A stretch of DNA of 64,000 nt from Pseudoalteromonas rubra (GTDB lineage Bacteria; Pseudomonadota; Gammaproteobacteria; Enterobacterales; Alteromonadaceae): positions 62,001 through 126,000 of the forward strand of contig NZ_JXYA01000009.1 of NCBI RefSeq assembly GCF_000967655.1, written 5' to 3'. How positions within the stretch are numbered: position 1 is the stretch's first letter; each line of letters begins with the position of its first letter. Positions 29,243 through 37,942 of the stretch are shown here, in pieces. The notes beneath the pieces were generated by a model, which did not search any database, was not told the origin of the DNA, and saw only the letters and a list, made by a program, of their open reading frames with translations. The position numbers were made by a program, and so were the translations under genes.

Positions 29243-30433
29243 ATGATCCCTTATGGCAAACAGAATATTGCTCAGCAAGACATCGATGCAGTGGTTGCGG
29301 TATTACAGTCTGATTTTCTGACCCAGGGTCCGGTTGTTCCCCAGTTCGAACACGCTGTTGCTCAATACTGCCAGGCATCTCATGCGGTCGCGATGAATAG
29401 TGCCACGTCAGCTTTGCATGTTGCTTGCATGGCCCTGGATGTTACCCAGGATAGCCTGGTCTGGACCGTACCTAACTCTTTCGTTGCCTCTGCGAATTGT
29501 GCACTGTATTGCGGCGCGTCTGTCGATTTTGTCGACATCGACGTGACCACAGGTAATCTGTGCCCGCTTGCGCTGGCAGCCAAACTAGAAACAGCAAGGG
29601 CAGCCGGGCGCTTACCCGATGTTGTGATCACAGTGCACTTTGCAGGTCAATCTTGCGATATGGCAGCCATCGCACAACTGGCCGGACAATACGATTTTAA
29701 AGTCATTGAAGATGCATCCCATGCTATCGGAGGGCGTTATCAGGATAAGCCTGTTGGCAACTGTGACTATTCAGATATTTGTGTGTTCAGCTTTCACCCG
29801 GTTAAAATTATTACATCGGCTGAAGGCGGTATGGCCGTGACGCAAAATGAGCAGCTTGCACAGCGCATGCGCTCACTAAGAAGCCATGGTATCACGGCAG
29901 ATCCCACCTTGCTGACTGAGCCAAGTCATGGCCCCTGGTACTATCAGCAACAAGCGTTGGGGTTCAACTATCGCATGACGGACCTGCATGCCGCGCTGGG
30001 CCTGAGTCAGTTAGCACAACTTGACCGATTTGTGGCCACTCGCAACAAGCTTGCGCAACACTATGATGCCTTGTTTGCAAAAGTTGAAGGTGTCACGCCG
30101 TTATCCCAATCCGATAACCAATACAGTGCTTACCATTTGTATGTGGTCAGAATTGCTCATAGCACCGGGCAGTTACATGAGTATCTTGTGACTCAGTTAA
30201 GAGCCCAAGGGGTTTTTGCTCATGTGCACTATATCCCCATTTATCTGCAGCCCTATTATCAACAATTAGGGTTTGAGCCCGGCTATTGCCCAGCGAGCGA
30301 AGCCTATTATCACAGTGCGATTACCTTGCCACTGTTTCCCTCTTTGACGACAGCACAACAGCAACATGTCGTCGATACCCTTTGCCAGCTGCTCAGCGAT
30401 TGGCAAAAAAATCACTCTGCACTGAAGGAGTAG
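29243..30433 (+). CDS. pseC: UDP-4-amino-4,6-dideoxy-AltNAc transaminase PseC
   Basis: PLP-dependent aminotransferase of the second pseudaminic acid step. The 396 residues belong to the DegT/DnrJ/EryC1/StrS fold; the PLP lysine is Lys188 in FSFHPVKIITSAEGG. The opening MIPYGKQNI and SDFLTQGP are typical of PseC. It lies in the plus-strand operon with pseB, and 5 bp separate its stop from the next gene. Confidence 0.95.
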   Translation: MIPYGKQNIAQQDIDAVVAVLQSDFLTQGPVVPQFEHAVAQYCQASHAVAMNSATSALHVACMALDVTQDSLVWTVPNSFVASANCALYCGASVDFVDIDVTTGNLCPLALAAKLETARAAGRLPDVVITVHFAGQSCDMAAIAQLAGQYDFKVIEDASHAIGGRYQDKPVGNCDYSDICVFSFHPVKIITSAEGGMAVTQNEQLAQRMRSLRSHGITADPTLLTEPSHGPWYYQQQALGFNYRMTDLHAALGLSQLAQLDRFVATRNKLAQHYDALFAKVEGVTPLSQSDNQYSAYHLYVVRIAHSTGQLHEYLVTQLRAQGVFAHVHYIPIYLQPYYQQLGFEPGYCPASEAYYHSAITLPLFPSLTTAQQQHVVDTLCQLLSDWQKNHSALKE

Positions 30434-30438
30434 CAGCC

Positions 30439-31575
30439 ATGACAACCAAGCCCTTACACCTTGCTTTTATCGGCGGAGGCATGAATTCGGCCGTCGGCTA
30501 CGTGCACTTTAGTGCTGCACAACTGGATAATCGTTTTAAAGTGGTAGCCGGTGCTTTCAGTCGTGATCAGGATACCAATACGGCGACCGCACAACAGTGG
30601 GATATCGCCCCTGAGCGCACCTACAGTGACTGGCGCACCCTTATCGAACAAGAAAAAGACCGGGTAGACGCGGTGGTGGTTCTCACACCGACACCGCATC
30701 ACCTGGATGTACTAACGGCATTACTGAGCAAAAATATTCCGATCATTTGTGAAAAGTCATTGGTCTGTGGAACCGCTGAGACACAAGCCTTGGCCAAAGT
30801 GTATGACCCGGCGACACACTTCCTGGCGGTGACTTACAACTACAGTGGTTATGCTATGGTCCGTGAGCTCAAACATCTGATCGCTCAGGGGACGCTTGGC
30901 CAGATCCAGAAAATTCACCTGGAAATGCCACAGGAAGGTTTTAAACGTCCGCCGGATATTGCCGGCAAACCCGCTAAACCTCAAGCGTGGCGGCTACAGG
31001 ATTATCAGGTGCCGACTATCTGCCTGGATTTGGGTGTGCATTTACATCACTTGTCGAGTTATTTACTGGAGCGGGAGCCAACAGAAACCTGCGCTCAGTT
31101 TGCTAACCACTCTGACTATCCGGGATTGATTGACGACGTGCAAATGCTGCTTAAATACCCTGACGGGATCCACGGCAGCATGTGGATGTCAAAAACTGCC
31201 ATCGGTCATCGTAATGGCTTACAGATCAGAGTCTATGGTACGGCGGGCAGTGCCACCTGGGTACAGCTCAACCCGGATGAGCTGCAATTACAATTTAGTG
31301 ATGGCAGAAGAGAGATACTGGACCGCGCTGGTCAGTGCCAGTACGCGCATCAGTTTCGTTACAACCGCATGAAGCCAGGACACCCAACCGGGTTTGTGGA
31401 AGCGTTTGCCAACTTATACACTGATATTCACCAGGGCCTGACGGCCTATCAGGCGGGTATCGCGCCCAAAAATGAATATGTCTTTGGCTTTGCTCAGGCG
31501 CAGGCCGGGCTTGCGCTGTTTGAAGCGGCGGTCACTTCTAATGAGCAACACCGGTGGTGTCAGGTTTCCTCCTGA
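30439..31575 (+). CDS. Gfo/Idh/MocA-family oxidoreductase
   Basis: NAD(P)-dependent sugar oxidoreductase family member of 378 residues. The N-terminal Rossmann motif is IGGGMNSAVGYVH, then the family lysine block ICEKSLVCG, then an alpha/beta domain with DLGVHLHHL. I chose the ATG at 30439, behind GAAGGAG; a longer frame would begin inside pseC. As the third gene after pseB and pseC it probably alters a pseudaminic acid precursor or product, but the substrate cannot be read from sequence. It converges on the AMP-ligase gene with only 8 bp between stops. Confidence 0.88.
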   Translation: MTTKPLHLAFIGGGMNSAVGYVHFSAAQLDNRFKVVAGAFSRDQDTNTATAQQWDIAPERTYSDWRTLIEQEKDRVDAVVVLTPTPHHLDVLTALLSKNIPIICEKSLVCGTAETQALAKVYDPATHFLAVTYNYSGYAMVRELKHLIAQGTLGQIQKIHLEMPQEGFKRPPDIAGKPAKPQAWRLQDYQVPTICLDLGVHLHHLSSYLLEREPTETCAQFANHSDYPGLIDDVQMLLKYPDGIHGSMWMSKTAIGHRNGLQIRVYGTAGSATWVQLNPDELQLQFSDGRREILDRAGQCQYAHQFRYNRMKPGHPTGFVEAFANLYTDIHQGLTAYQAGIAPKNEYVFGFAQAQAGLALFEAAVTSNEQHRWCQVSS

Positions 31576-31583
31576 CACTCCTT

Positions 31584-33101
31584 TTAGAGCTCTGAGTAAC
31601 GCAGTTTTACATCGTTTCTCAGCACTTTACCCATTGGGTTTCTGGGTAGTGCACTGAGGCACTCAAGCGCACGTGGTTGCTGGTAATCCGTCAGCTCAGC
31701 TAAACACAGCAACCGCAGCTCGCGACTAATATCTACATCATCCTGCTGCTCATAAACCACTTTGATATATTCGCCCAGCTGCCTGTCTGCACAACCAAAA
31801 GCAACACAATCAATCACTTTGGGGTGTTTCTTAATAACGGCCTCGATATCCTGCGGAAAGATATTGATGCCCCCGCTGGAGATCACCTCTTTTTTACGTC
31901 CGACGTAATACAAAAAGCCGTCTTCATCCAGATATCCCAAGTCGCCCGTAAGAAAATACCCTTCAGAGTCATAAGCATCTTGCGTCTGCTGTGGCATTTT
32001 TAAATAGCCACTGAACCCGGTTGTCGTCTGACAGGCAATCTCACCCACTTCACCAGCATCCAAAGTACGCCCTTCTTTATCCAAGATTTTAACCTGAACA
32101 AAAGGTAAAGCCGCGCCGACAGCACCGTTCTTATCGCGTCGTTCGCTGACACAAAAATCACTGACAACGCCCACTTCAGAAGCGCCGTAACACTCATGCA
32201 AGCGACAAGGTAGTTTTTTTAACAGCGCCTGTTTAGATTCTCCGGCGAGCACAGCAGACGACGACACTACGCAGCGCAGCGAGCTCAGGTCCATTTCTTC
32301 GTCACTGCTCAGCAAACTCTCTAATTGAGCTGATACGGCAAACAAAAAACTGACTTTATGGGTTTTGATGGCTTCCAGCCATTTCGGCAAAGTAAACTTG
32401 GGCAGGATCACACTGGTTGCACCCAGCATCAGCGGCATCAACACCCCGCGCTGGGCCAGCGAGTGATAAAGCGGTGTAGCAACCAGCACGACCTCATCCA
32501 ACGTTAATCCGTAATAGCGGATTGTGGCGTCAAACGCACGACTGATTTTACATTGCTGGCTCAGTACGATGGGTTTAGGCTGACCGGTCGAACCGGATGT
32601 CATTGTGAGTATAAAAGGCGCGTTAATATCCACCTGTGGCTCTGGGATATTTATCGCCTGTGCGGGCAACTCCTCTGACATAATATCCTGCCAGCACGGC
32701 TCATCAGCAACGGGCTGCGAAAGACTGAGCAGATTAGCAGGCTCTATGACTGCATCTGCCAACAGCGCTCGCCCGATAGAAGGCCAGGCTATTACCGCTG
32801 CAACGGGGGTCTTCTTTAACGCCACTGACAGCGCATCGCCCTTCAGGCTGATAGGTAGCGGCACAATGGCAAGGCCGAGGCGCGCCGCTGCCAGCATCAC
32901 AATCGGGTATTCCAGGCCGTTCGGCGCAAATAAAGCTACCCGCTGACCCGGTTGTAACCCTAAGCGGTAAAAATGGGCACACAGCTTCAATACTTTGATA
33001 TTCAGCGCCTGATAACTCACTGTTTGTTGCTCAAACACCAAAGCGACCTTCTCTGGGTGAGACTGCACATGCTGCGCAAAAATTTGATAGATATTACTCA
33101 C
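31584..33101 (-). CDS. AMP-forming acyl ligase (acyl-ACP/acyl-CoA synthetase family)
   Basis: ANL-superfamily adenylating enzyme of 505 residues that activates a carboxylic acid as its AMP ester and loads it on a thiol. The P-loop-like motif TMTSGSTGQPKP is at residues 167-178. YGASEVG, TGDLGYLDEDGFLYYVGRKKEVISSGG and the C-terminal lysine region NPMGKVLR follow. Its 5' end overlaps the PseG-fusion gene by 8 bp and an ACP gene lies two genes upstream, so the ACP is the likely acceptor (inference). The acid is unknown. Confidence 0.88.
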   Translation of the reverse strand: MSNIYQIFAQHVQSHPEKVALVFEQQTVSYQALNIKVLKLCAHFYRLGLQPGQRVALFAPNGLEYPIVMLAAARLGLAIVPLPISLKGDALSVALKKTPVAAVIAWPSIGRALLADAVIEPANLLSLSQPVADEPCWQDIMSEELPAQAINIPEPQVDINAPFILTMTSGSTGQPKPIVLSQQCKISRAFDATIRYYGLTLDEVVLVATPLYHSLAQRGVLMPLMLGATSVILPKFTLPKWLEAIKTHKVSFLFAVSAQLESLLSSDEEMDLSSLRCVVSSSAVLAGESKQALLKKLPCRLHECYGASEVGVVSDFCVSERRDKNGAVGAALPFVQVKILDKEGRTLDAGEVGEIACQTTTGFSGYLKMPQQTQDAYDSEGYFLTGDLGYLDEDGFLYYVGRKKEVISSGGINIFPQDIEAVIKKHPKVIDCVAFGCADRQLGEYIKVVYEQQDDVDISRELRLLCLAELTDYQQPRALECLSALPRNPMGKVLRNDVKLRYSEL

Positions 33102-34692
33102 AGTCTGTCCTCATTGGATATTTGGCGACAAAGTTAAAGTCCTGATGGCTGGCACCAGGAAAGAGCTGCTGCACAGCTTTATAACCGGGCTCATCTTCTG
33201 CCAGCGTCGCAAAGCCTGCCCGCTCATTGAGCAAGTTAACAAATCGATTTTGTTTATTGATCACCGCAACCCAGATGGCATCAGGGAAAGCCTCGCCCGT
33301 AAGTGTCAGCTGCCACTGCAAAATGAGCTGAGCATGGACAAAATTAACCGCGTCACTGGCTGCAAACCAACCACCAAACAGATAGACCTGTCCATCTATT
33401 GTGGTACATTGGTGCCAGACGTAGAGTAGCGGTTCATCGTCCTGCAACAGCACAAATGAGTTACGGGTTTGCCGGAACCACCAGCGATAATGCTCCACTT
33501 CATTAATTCGATCGGTAATAGTCATACGCCAGGCGTTATCACTGCGGTTACGGGCACTGAGATAACGGTTGATATGCACATCTGTCACCGGCAGCAATCG
33601 CAAGTTATCCGTCAGTGTCCAGCTGATTTGTGGCTGTTCATTGAGGTCTCTGAGTGCGGTCAATCCTGCGCCCGTTCCATTTAACAAAGCAGCGGCAATA
33701 CGCTGCGCACCCAGCCCGTCCACCTTTATAGCCGCTTTTGTGCAAAGCTGATGAACTCGTTTACGCTCACTGTACAAAGTTGCGATTAGCTCGGTCACCT
33801 TGTGTTTATCCTGCGCCAGCAAGTCCGGAATATGCAGGTAATGCCCCAGCGCCTCTAGGTCCGCTAGTTCATTATCCTGATTGACAGCCAGGCTAAAGCT
33901 CAGCGCAGGGGTTTGTGTCGCAGCCAGTTCGTACAAAGATGTACCCAGCGCGCCAACAAAAAAGCCACAGCGCTGATAGTAGCCAATCAAACTGGTTGCC
34001 TGTTCAATCAAAACTAAGCGGCTGTGTTGCGCGGCCAGTGTGTATAGCTGCTCGGTGTTCGTGGCCTTGGGGCCTATCACCACCTGTATTGGTGTGTTTT
34101 CCAGTCCAGCGGGCGGCATATCGAGTAGGCGGGAAATCCATTGCGTAGGCACCTGCCAGTCTCCGCCTCCGCCCAGTGAAAATAACAGCCCGCCATCACG
34201 CACGTCGGTCTGCGCCTGGCAGTACTCGGGTGCCAGAATACAATAATCGGGGCCCAGTAAAGTCTGGCTGTGCTGAGCAAGTTTGCCATTGTAACGCACA
34301 GCAGTCTGTGCCCCCTGCCATTTAGCATCTACCACCAGGTCGGCCACATGTGCCCGGGCTAAATCATCCATGGCCAACAAGGAAGCCCCGGTTTGCCGAA
34401 TAAGTTGTTCCCATTGCACATCAAAGCCATAACCATCGACCACCCAGCGGCTGGCTGTTAATCCTCGCTGTGCGAGGACATCCAGGGCAAACCGGGCGTC
34501 ACTGGCGGTATCTGGTTGCTGCGGTACTTCGACTAACTCGATATCCAGATCGTGATAAAAACGCGCTGGCACTGTATCCGCATCCACCAGCATCATCACT
34601 CGTTGCTGCTGCTCGAGCAACGCTTTAGCCAGCCACTTAATACGCATAAAGTGACCCAGGCCACAGCGCGTGTCTACACGAATGGCTATCAT
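33094..34692 (-). CDS. pseG: PseG-type sugar-nucleotide hydrolase fused to GNAT-like domain
   Basis: Residues 1 to about 335 match PseG, which removes UDP from the 2,4-diacetamido sugar of the pseudaminic pathway. The opening RVDTRCGLGHFMR contains the catalytic-type His14, and LFSLGGGGDWQ and FFVGALGTSLYELAA are glycosyltransferase-B-like blocks. Residues about 345-530 look like a GNAT acyltransferase (LRLLPVTDVHINRYLSARN; NKQNRFVNLLNERAGF), plausibly standing in for PseH. The usual CoA loop (R/Q-x-x-G-x-G/A) is not visible. It overlaps the ACP gene by 4 bp and the ligase gene by 8 bp. The fusion and the missing loop suggest a non-acetyl-CoA donor. Confidence 0.85.
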   Translation of the reverse strand: MIAIRVDTRCGLGHFMRIKWLAKALLEQQQRVMMLVDADTVPARFYHDLDIELVEVPQQPDTASDARFALDVLAQRGLTASRWVVDGYGFDVQWEQLIRQTGASLLAMDDLARAHVADLVVDAKWQGAQTAVRYNGKLAQHSQTLLGPDYCILAPEYCQAQTDVRDGGLLFSLGGGGDWQVPTQWISRLLDMPPAGLENTPIQVVIGPKATNTEQLYTLAAQHSRLVLIEQATSLIGYYQRCGFFVGALGTSLYELAATQTPALSFSLAVNQDNELADLEALGHYLHIPDLLAQDKHKVTELIATLYSERKRVHQLCTKAAIKVDGLGAQRIAAALLNGTGAGLTALRDLNEQPQISWTLTDNLRLLPVTDVHINRYLSARNRSDNAWRMTITDRINEVEHYRWWFRQTRNSFVLLQDDEPLLYVWHQCTTIDGQVYLFGGWFAASDAVNFVHAQLILQWQLTLTGEAFPDAIWVAVINKQNRFVNLLNERAGFATLAEDEPGYKAVQQLFPGASHQDFNFVAKYPMRTDCE

Positions 34693-34940
34693 GCCAGAGC
34701 CACTATGGCATCAGCGAAACGCCCCACTTGTGCATTGCGTGTATCCAGCAGCAGTTCGGGTGGGACTGACAAGCCAAAATGCGCTTCGATGTGCATGATC
34801 ATCGATAACACCTCAAAGGAATCCAGCACACCGGCGGCGATAAAATCGAAAGACTCAAAATCAGCCTCGCTGACCACCACAGCACGTGCTTCAAAAAACT
34901 CTTTCAGCAGAGCCAGGACCGCGTCGCGTTGTACACTCAT
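34689..34940 (-). CDS. Acyl carrier protein
   Basis: Small acidic carrier of 83 residues with the phosphopantetheine site Ser41 in GVLDSFEVLSM. The helix pattern is ACP-like, but sequence and context differ from the fatty-acid AcpP. It is coupled by 4-bp overlaps to pseI upstream and the PseG fusion downstream, and shares the operon with an acyl-AMP ligase. This points to carriage of an acyl group for the flagellar sugar rather than for lipid synthesis (inference). Confidence 0.9.
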   Translation of the reverse strand: MSVQRDAVLALLKEFFEARAVVVSEADFESFDFIAAGVLDSFEVLSMIMHIEAHFGLSVPPELLLDTRNAQVGRFADAIVALA

Positions 34941-35974
34941 AGCAAGTCTCCCCAGCTTAGTTGCATGCCACGCGTCAGCGCCTTGTTGACTGTGCGGCCA
35001 ATAACATCCGGTAAGGATTTGGGCATAATTTCTCCGCCACCAGGTCGCATCTGTGCAACATGTTCTGGCGTGATCCCCTCCCCCGCTTTGATGTCTTTGA
35101 CGATATACACACAGCGGCGTGCTTTAGACGCCTCGCTGGGGTAATGAACCCGCCCCATTGCCAGTTCAATTTGCCGAACGCCATGCACTAACGCAGCCAG
35201 GTCATCCGGTGTCATTGAGAAGAAACTGTCTGCGGTGTTATCCTCTTTGCTCATCACAAAGTGCTTTTCAATCATACATGCACCGACCGCCACTGAAGCC
35301 AGCGGTACATCATTCCCCAGCGTATGATCAGACAAACCAACAGGACAACCAAATGCCTCTCGCATATGCGGTATGGTGCGCAGGTTAATACTGTCGGCCG
35401 GAGCAGGATAGGTGCTGGTACATTTCATCAAGCAAAGCTCTTTAACTCCCGCTTCCTCGGCCACTTTCACCGCCTCGGCAATCTCTACCAGAGTAGCGCC
35501 GCCCGTTGACATGATCACCGGCTTGTTGGTGGCTGCCACATCACGAATAAGTTGATGATCAATCAGTTCTGGTGATGCAATTTTATAGGCCGGCGCATTC
35601 AGTTGAGCAAGCAGGTCGACTGCGGTTTTATCAAAGGGTGAAGAAAAGCAGGTGATACCAATTTTTTCAGCCAACTCAAACAGCTCAGCATGAAAATCCC
35701 AAGGCATATAGGCCCCTTTGTAGAGGTCATACAAATATTGACCCTGCCAGGGGCCAGTTGCCTCAAAATGCGGCAGTCTACAGTCCATAGTTAGCGTATC
35801 TGCGGTGTAAGTTTGCAACTTAATTGCATCAGCACCGGCTTCTTTCGCTGCATAAACCAGCTCTTTGGCTTTACTTAATGACTGGCCATGATTTGCAGAC
35901 ATCTCCGCAATGATGTAGCAAGGTTGGTCATGGCCAATGACCTTATCACCGATTCTCAATTCTTTATCGAACAA
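34937..35974 (-). CDS. pseI: Pseudaminic acid synthase PseI
   Basis: Condenses the 2,4-diacetamido-trideoxy-altrose with phosphoenolpyruvate to give pseudaminic acid. The 345 residues comprise a NeuB-type TIM barrel (FIIAEMS-like start YIIAEMSANHGQSL, KLQTYTADT, STGGATLVEI, GLSDHTLGNDV) and a C-terminal antifreeze-like SAF domain (residues 290-345). The start is TTG with a GGAG site 6 bases ahead. First gene of a four-gene coupled operon (pseI, ACP, PseG fusion, ligase). Confidence 0.94.
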   Translation of the reverse strand: MFDKELRIGDKVIGHDQPCYIIAEMSANHGQSLSKAKELVYAAKEAGADAIKLQTYTADTLTMDCRLPHFEATGPWQGQYLYDLYKGAYMPWDFHAELFELAEKIGITCFSSPFDKTAVDLLAQLNAPAYKIASPELIDHQLIRDVAATNKPVIMSTGGATLVEIAEAVKVAEEAGVKELCLMKCTSTYPAPADSINLRTIPHMREAFGCPVGLSDHTLGNDVPLASVAVGACMIEKHFVMSKEDNTADSFFSMTPDDLAALVHGVRQIELAMGRVHYPSEASKARRCVYIVKDIKAGEGITPEHVAQMRPGGGEIMPKSLPDVIGRTVNKALTRGMQLSWGDLL

Positions 35975-36123
35975 ATTGCGCTCCGCTAGCTAGATTGTTG
36001 AAGTCTTCATCAATATATTCTACTTATTGTTTTTAAGGATATCGGTCAATACCTTAAAAGCTTTACAGCTCATTTTAATATGCTATCGTTTCAAAGAATT
36101 AAGTCCAAGAAATTTATTATCTG

Positions 36124-36849
36124 ATGAGTGAATTATTCGTCATTATTCAGGCTAGAATGACATCCAGCCGGCTGCCCGGTAAAGTACTATTGCCGCTTGG
36201 GCCGCAATCAGTGTTAGAGACAATGCTCAGTCGCTTGGCACCCCTTAAACAAAATATCATTGTTGCAACGACTAAGGATGGTTCTGAAACCCCTATTATT
36301 GAGGTATGTGAAAAGCGAGGAGTAAAGTATTTCAGGGGGTCAACTGAAGATGTACTTCGCCGTTACTACGAAGCAGCCAAGTTTTTTGGAGCTACTGAAC
36401 GGGATATTGTCGTAAGGCTGACAAGTGACTGTCCTTTCATTGATGCCACATTGGTCCAAGCTGCCATTCATAAATTTAAAACTGAAAGTTATGATATGGT
36501 GTCACTCGGTCCACATTCAGGCTTTCCCAGAGGCCTGGATACGTGTGTTTTTCCATTTTCATTGCTAAAACTGACACACCAAAGAGCTATTAGTCAGCAG
36601 GATAGAGAACACGTCACGCTTGGTATGGCAAAATTTAAGAGCATTCAAATTTACAATATTAGCGCTTATAAAGATCTAAGCCAATATCGAATTACTTTGG
36701 ATGAGCCTGACGACTACACAATGCTCAGCACGCTATTTGCGTTCTTTGATCATAAAGTCAATTTTACATTAGAGCAGCTATTCAACACACTGCTAACTCA
36801 GCCTGATATCACAAAGATTAATCAGCATGTAGAACAAAAAACCCACTAG
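36124..36849 (+). CDS. SpsF-type cytidylyltransferase (candidate CMP-pseudaminate synthetase)
   Basis: Nucleotidyltransferase of 241 residues with IIQARMTSSRLPGKVL, the SpsF-family start, and VRLTSDCPFIDATLV. It differs from classical PseF/NeuA enzymes, which start with a PARGGSKxI motif. None of those is encoded in the window, so this gene is the best local candidate for activating pseudaminic acid with CTP. That is inferred from the SpsF/SpsE/SpsG association in spore-coat sugar operons. It heads a plus-strand operon divergent from pseI and is already AT-richer than its left neighbours. Confidence 0.8.
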   Translation: MSELFVIIQARMTSSRLPGKVLLPLGPQSVLETMLSRLAPLKQNIIVATTKDGSETPIIEVCEKRGVKYFRGSTEDVLRRYYEAAKFFGATERDIVVRLTSDCPFIDATLVQAAIHKFKTESYDMVSLGPHSGFPRGLDTCVFPFSLLKLTHQRAISQQDREHVTLGMAKFKSIQIYNISAYKDLSQYRITLDEPDDYTMLSTLFAFFDHKVNFTLEQLFNTLLTQPDITKINQHVEQKTH

Positions 36850-36898
36850 CGGCATGAGTATTGCTTAAGCTAGAACAATATTTAATTGAGCAAATGAT

Positions 36899-37942
36899 AT
36901 GAAAAATGTACTAGTCACTGGCGCATCAGGATACGTTGGAAGTGTACTTGTCCGACTACTACTTGAACAGAACTGTAACGTTATCGCGATTGATAGATTC
37001 TTTTTTGGTGACAGATTACCTTCACACAGCCGTTTGACAAAACTTAAACTGGACTGTCGTACCCTGACGCCAGAGCTATTTGTGGGCGTAGATGTAGTCA
37101 TTGATCTTGTCGCACTTTCTAACGATCCAAGTGGTGAGTTGTTTCAAGATATTACTTTCGATATCAACCATGCGGCCCGAGTAAAAACAGCAACTTTGGC
37201 AAAAAAACTAGGTGTAAAACGATATATTTTACCATCAAGTTGCAGTATTTACGGTTTTCAGAAGGTACGTGTCGATGAATCGTCTAAAACAAATGCTTTG
37301 ACAACGTATGCGATTGCCAATGAAAGGGCTGAATCAGGTGTCCTCGCTCTTTCCGATTCATCTTTTTGTGTTACCGTACTACGGCAGGCAACATTATTTG
37401 GATATAGCCCAAGAATGCGCTTTGACCTTGCGATCAATGGAATGACACTCGGCGCCTTCAAAGATGGCAGACTTCCTCTTATGCGTGATGGCACACAAAA
37501 ACGCCCTATGCTGCATGTCAAAGATACATCAGAGTTAATGTGTTTGCTAATGAATGCCCCTACAGAAGTTATTAATGGAGAAATATTCAATGTTGGTGGT
37601 AATGAGCAAAACTATCAACTCTCACAGTTGGCCGATAGTGTCTGCAAAGTTGCCGAATCACTTCTTGAAAAAAAGGTAAGCATCAGTTGGTACGGAGATC
37701 CTGACGAACGAAGTTACGAAGTGAGCTTTGATAAAATCAATAGTAAACTTGGCTGGCAACCAAGGTACGATGTTAATTTTGGTGTTCAAGAAATAATGAA
37801 AAAGCTTAAAAGTGGTGAACTAGTGAATACACCCGACACTATAACTCTCAATTGGTATAAGTCACTTATAAAGTGGCATAAAATAATCAATGATACTGAA
37901 CTAGATGGTAACATTTTACACTTAAGTGAGCGTTCACTATGA
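36899..37942 (+). CDS. NAD-dependent epimerase/dehydratase family protein (SDR)
   Basis: Extended short-chain dehydrogenase-like protein of 347 residues with VTGASGYVGS and VALSNDPSGE, seen in sugar-nucleotide epimerases of surface-polysaccharide clusters. The active-site Tyr137 is present, but the partner lysine of YxxxK reads Asn141 (YAIAN). It does not look like RmlB. The stop overlaps the next start by 4 bp. Product unknown; likely acts on a nucleotide sugar made with the downstream RmlA-like enzyme. Confidence 0.85.
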   Translation: MKNVLVTGASGYVGSVLVRLLLEQNCNVIAIDRFFFGDRLPSHSRLTKLKLDCRTLTPELFVGVDVVIDLVALSNDPSGELFQDITFDINHAARVKTATLAKKLGVKRYILPSSCSIYGFQKVRVDESSKTNALTTYAIANERAESGVLALSDSSFCVTVLRQATLFGYSPRMRFDLAINGMTLGAFKDGRLPLMRDGTQKRPMLHVKDTSELMCLLMNAPTEVINGEIFNVGGNEQNYQLSQLADSVCKVAESLLEKKVSISWYGDPDERSYEVSFDKINSKLGWQPRYDVNFGVQEIMKKLKSGELVNTPDTITLNWYKSLIKWHKIINDTELDGNILHLSERSL

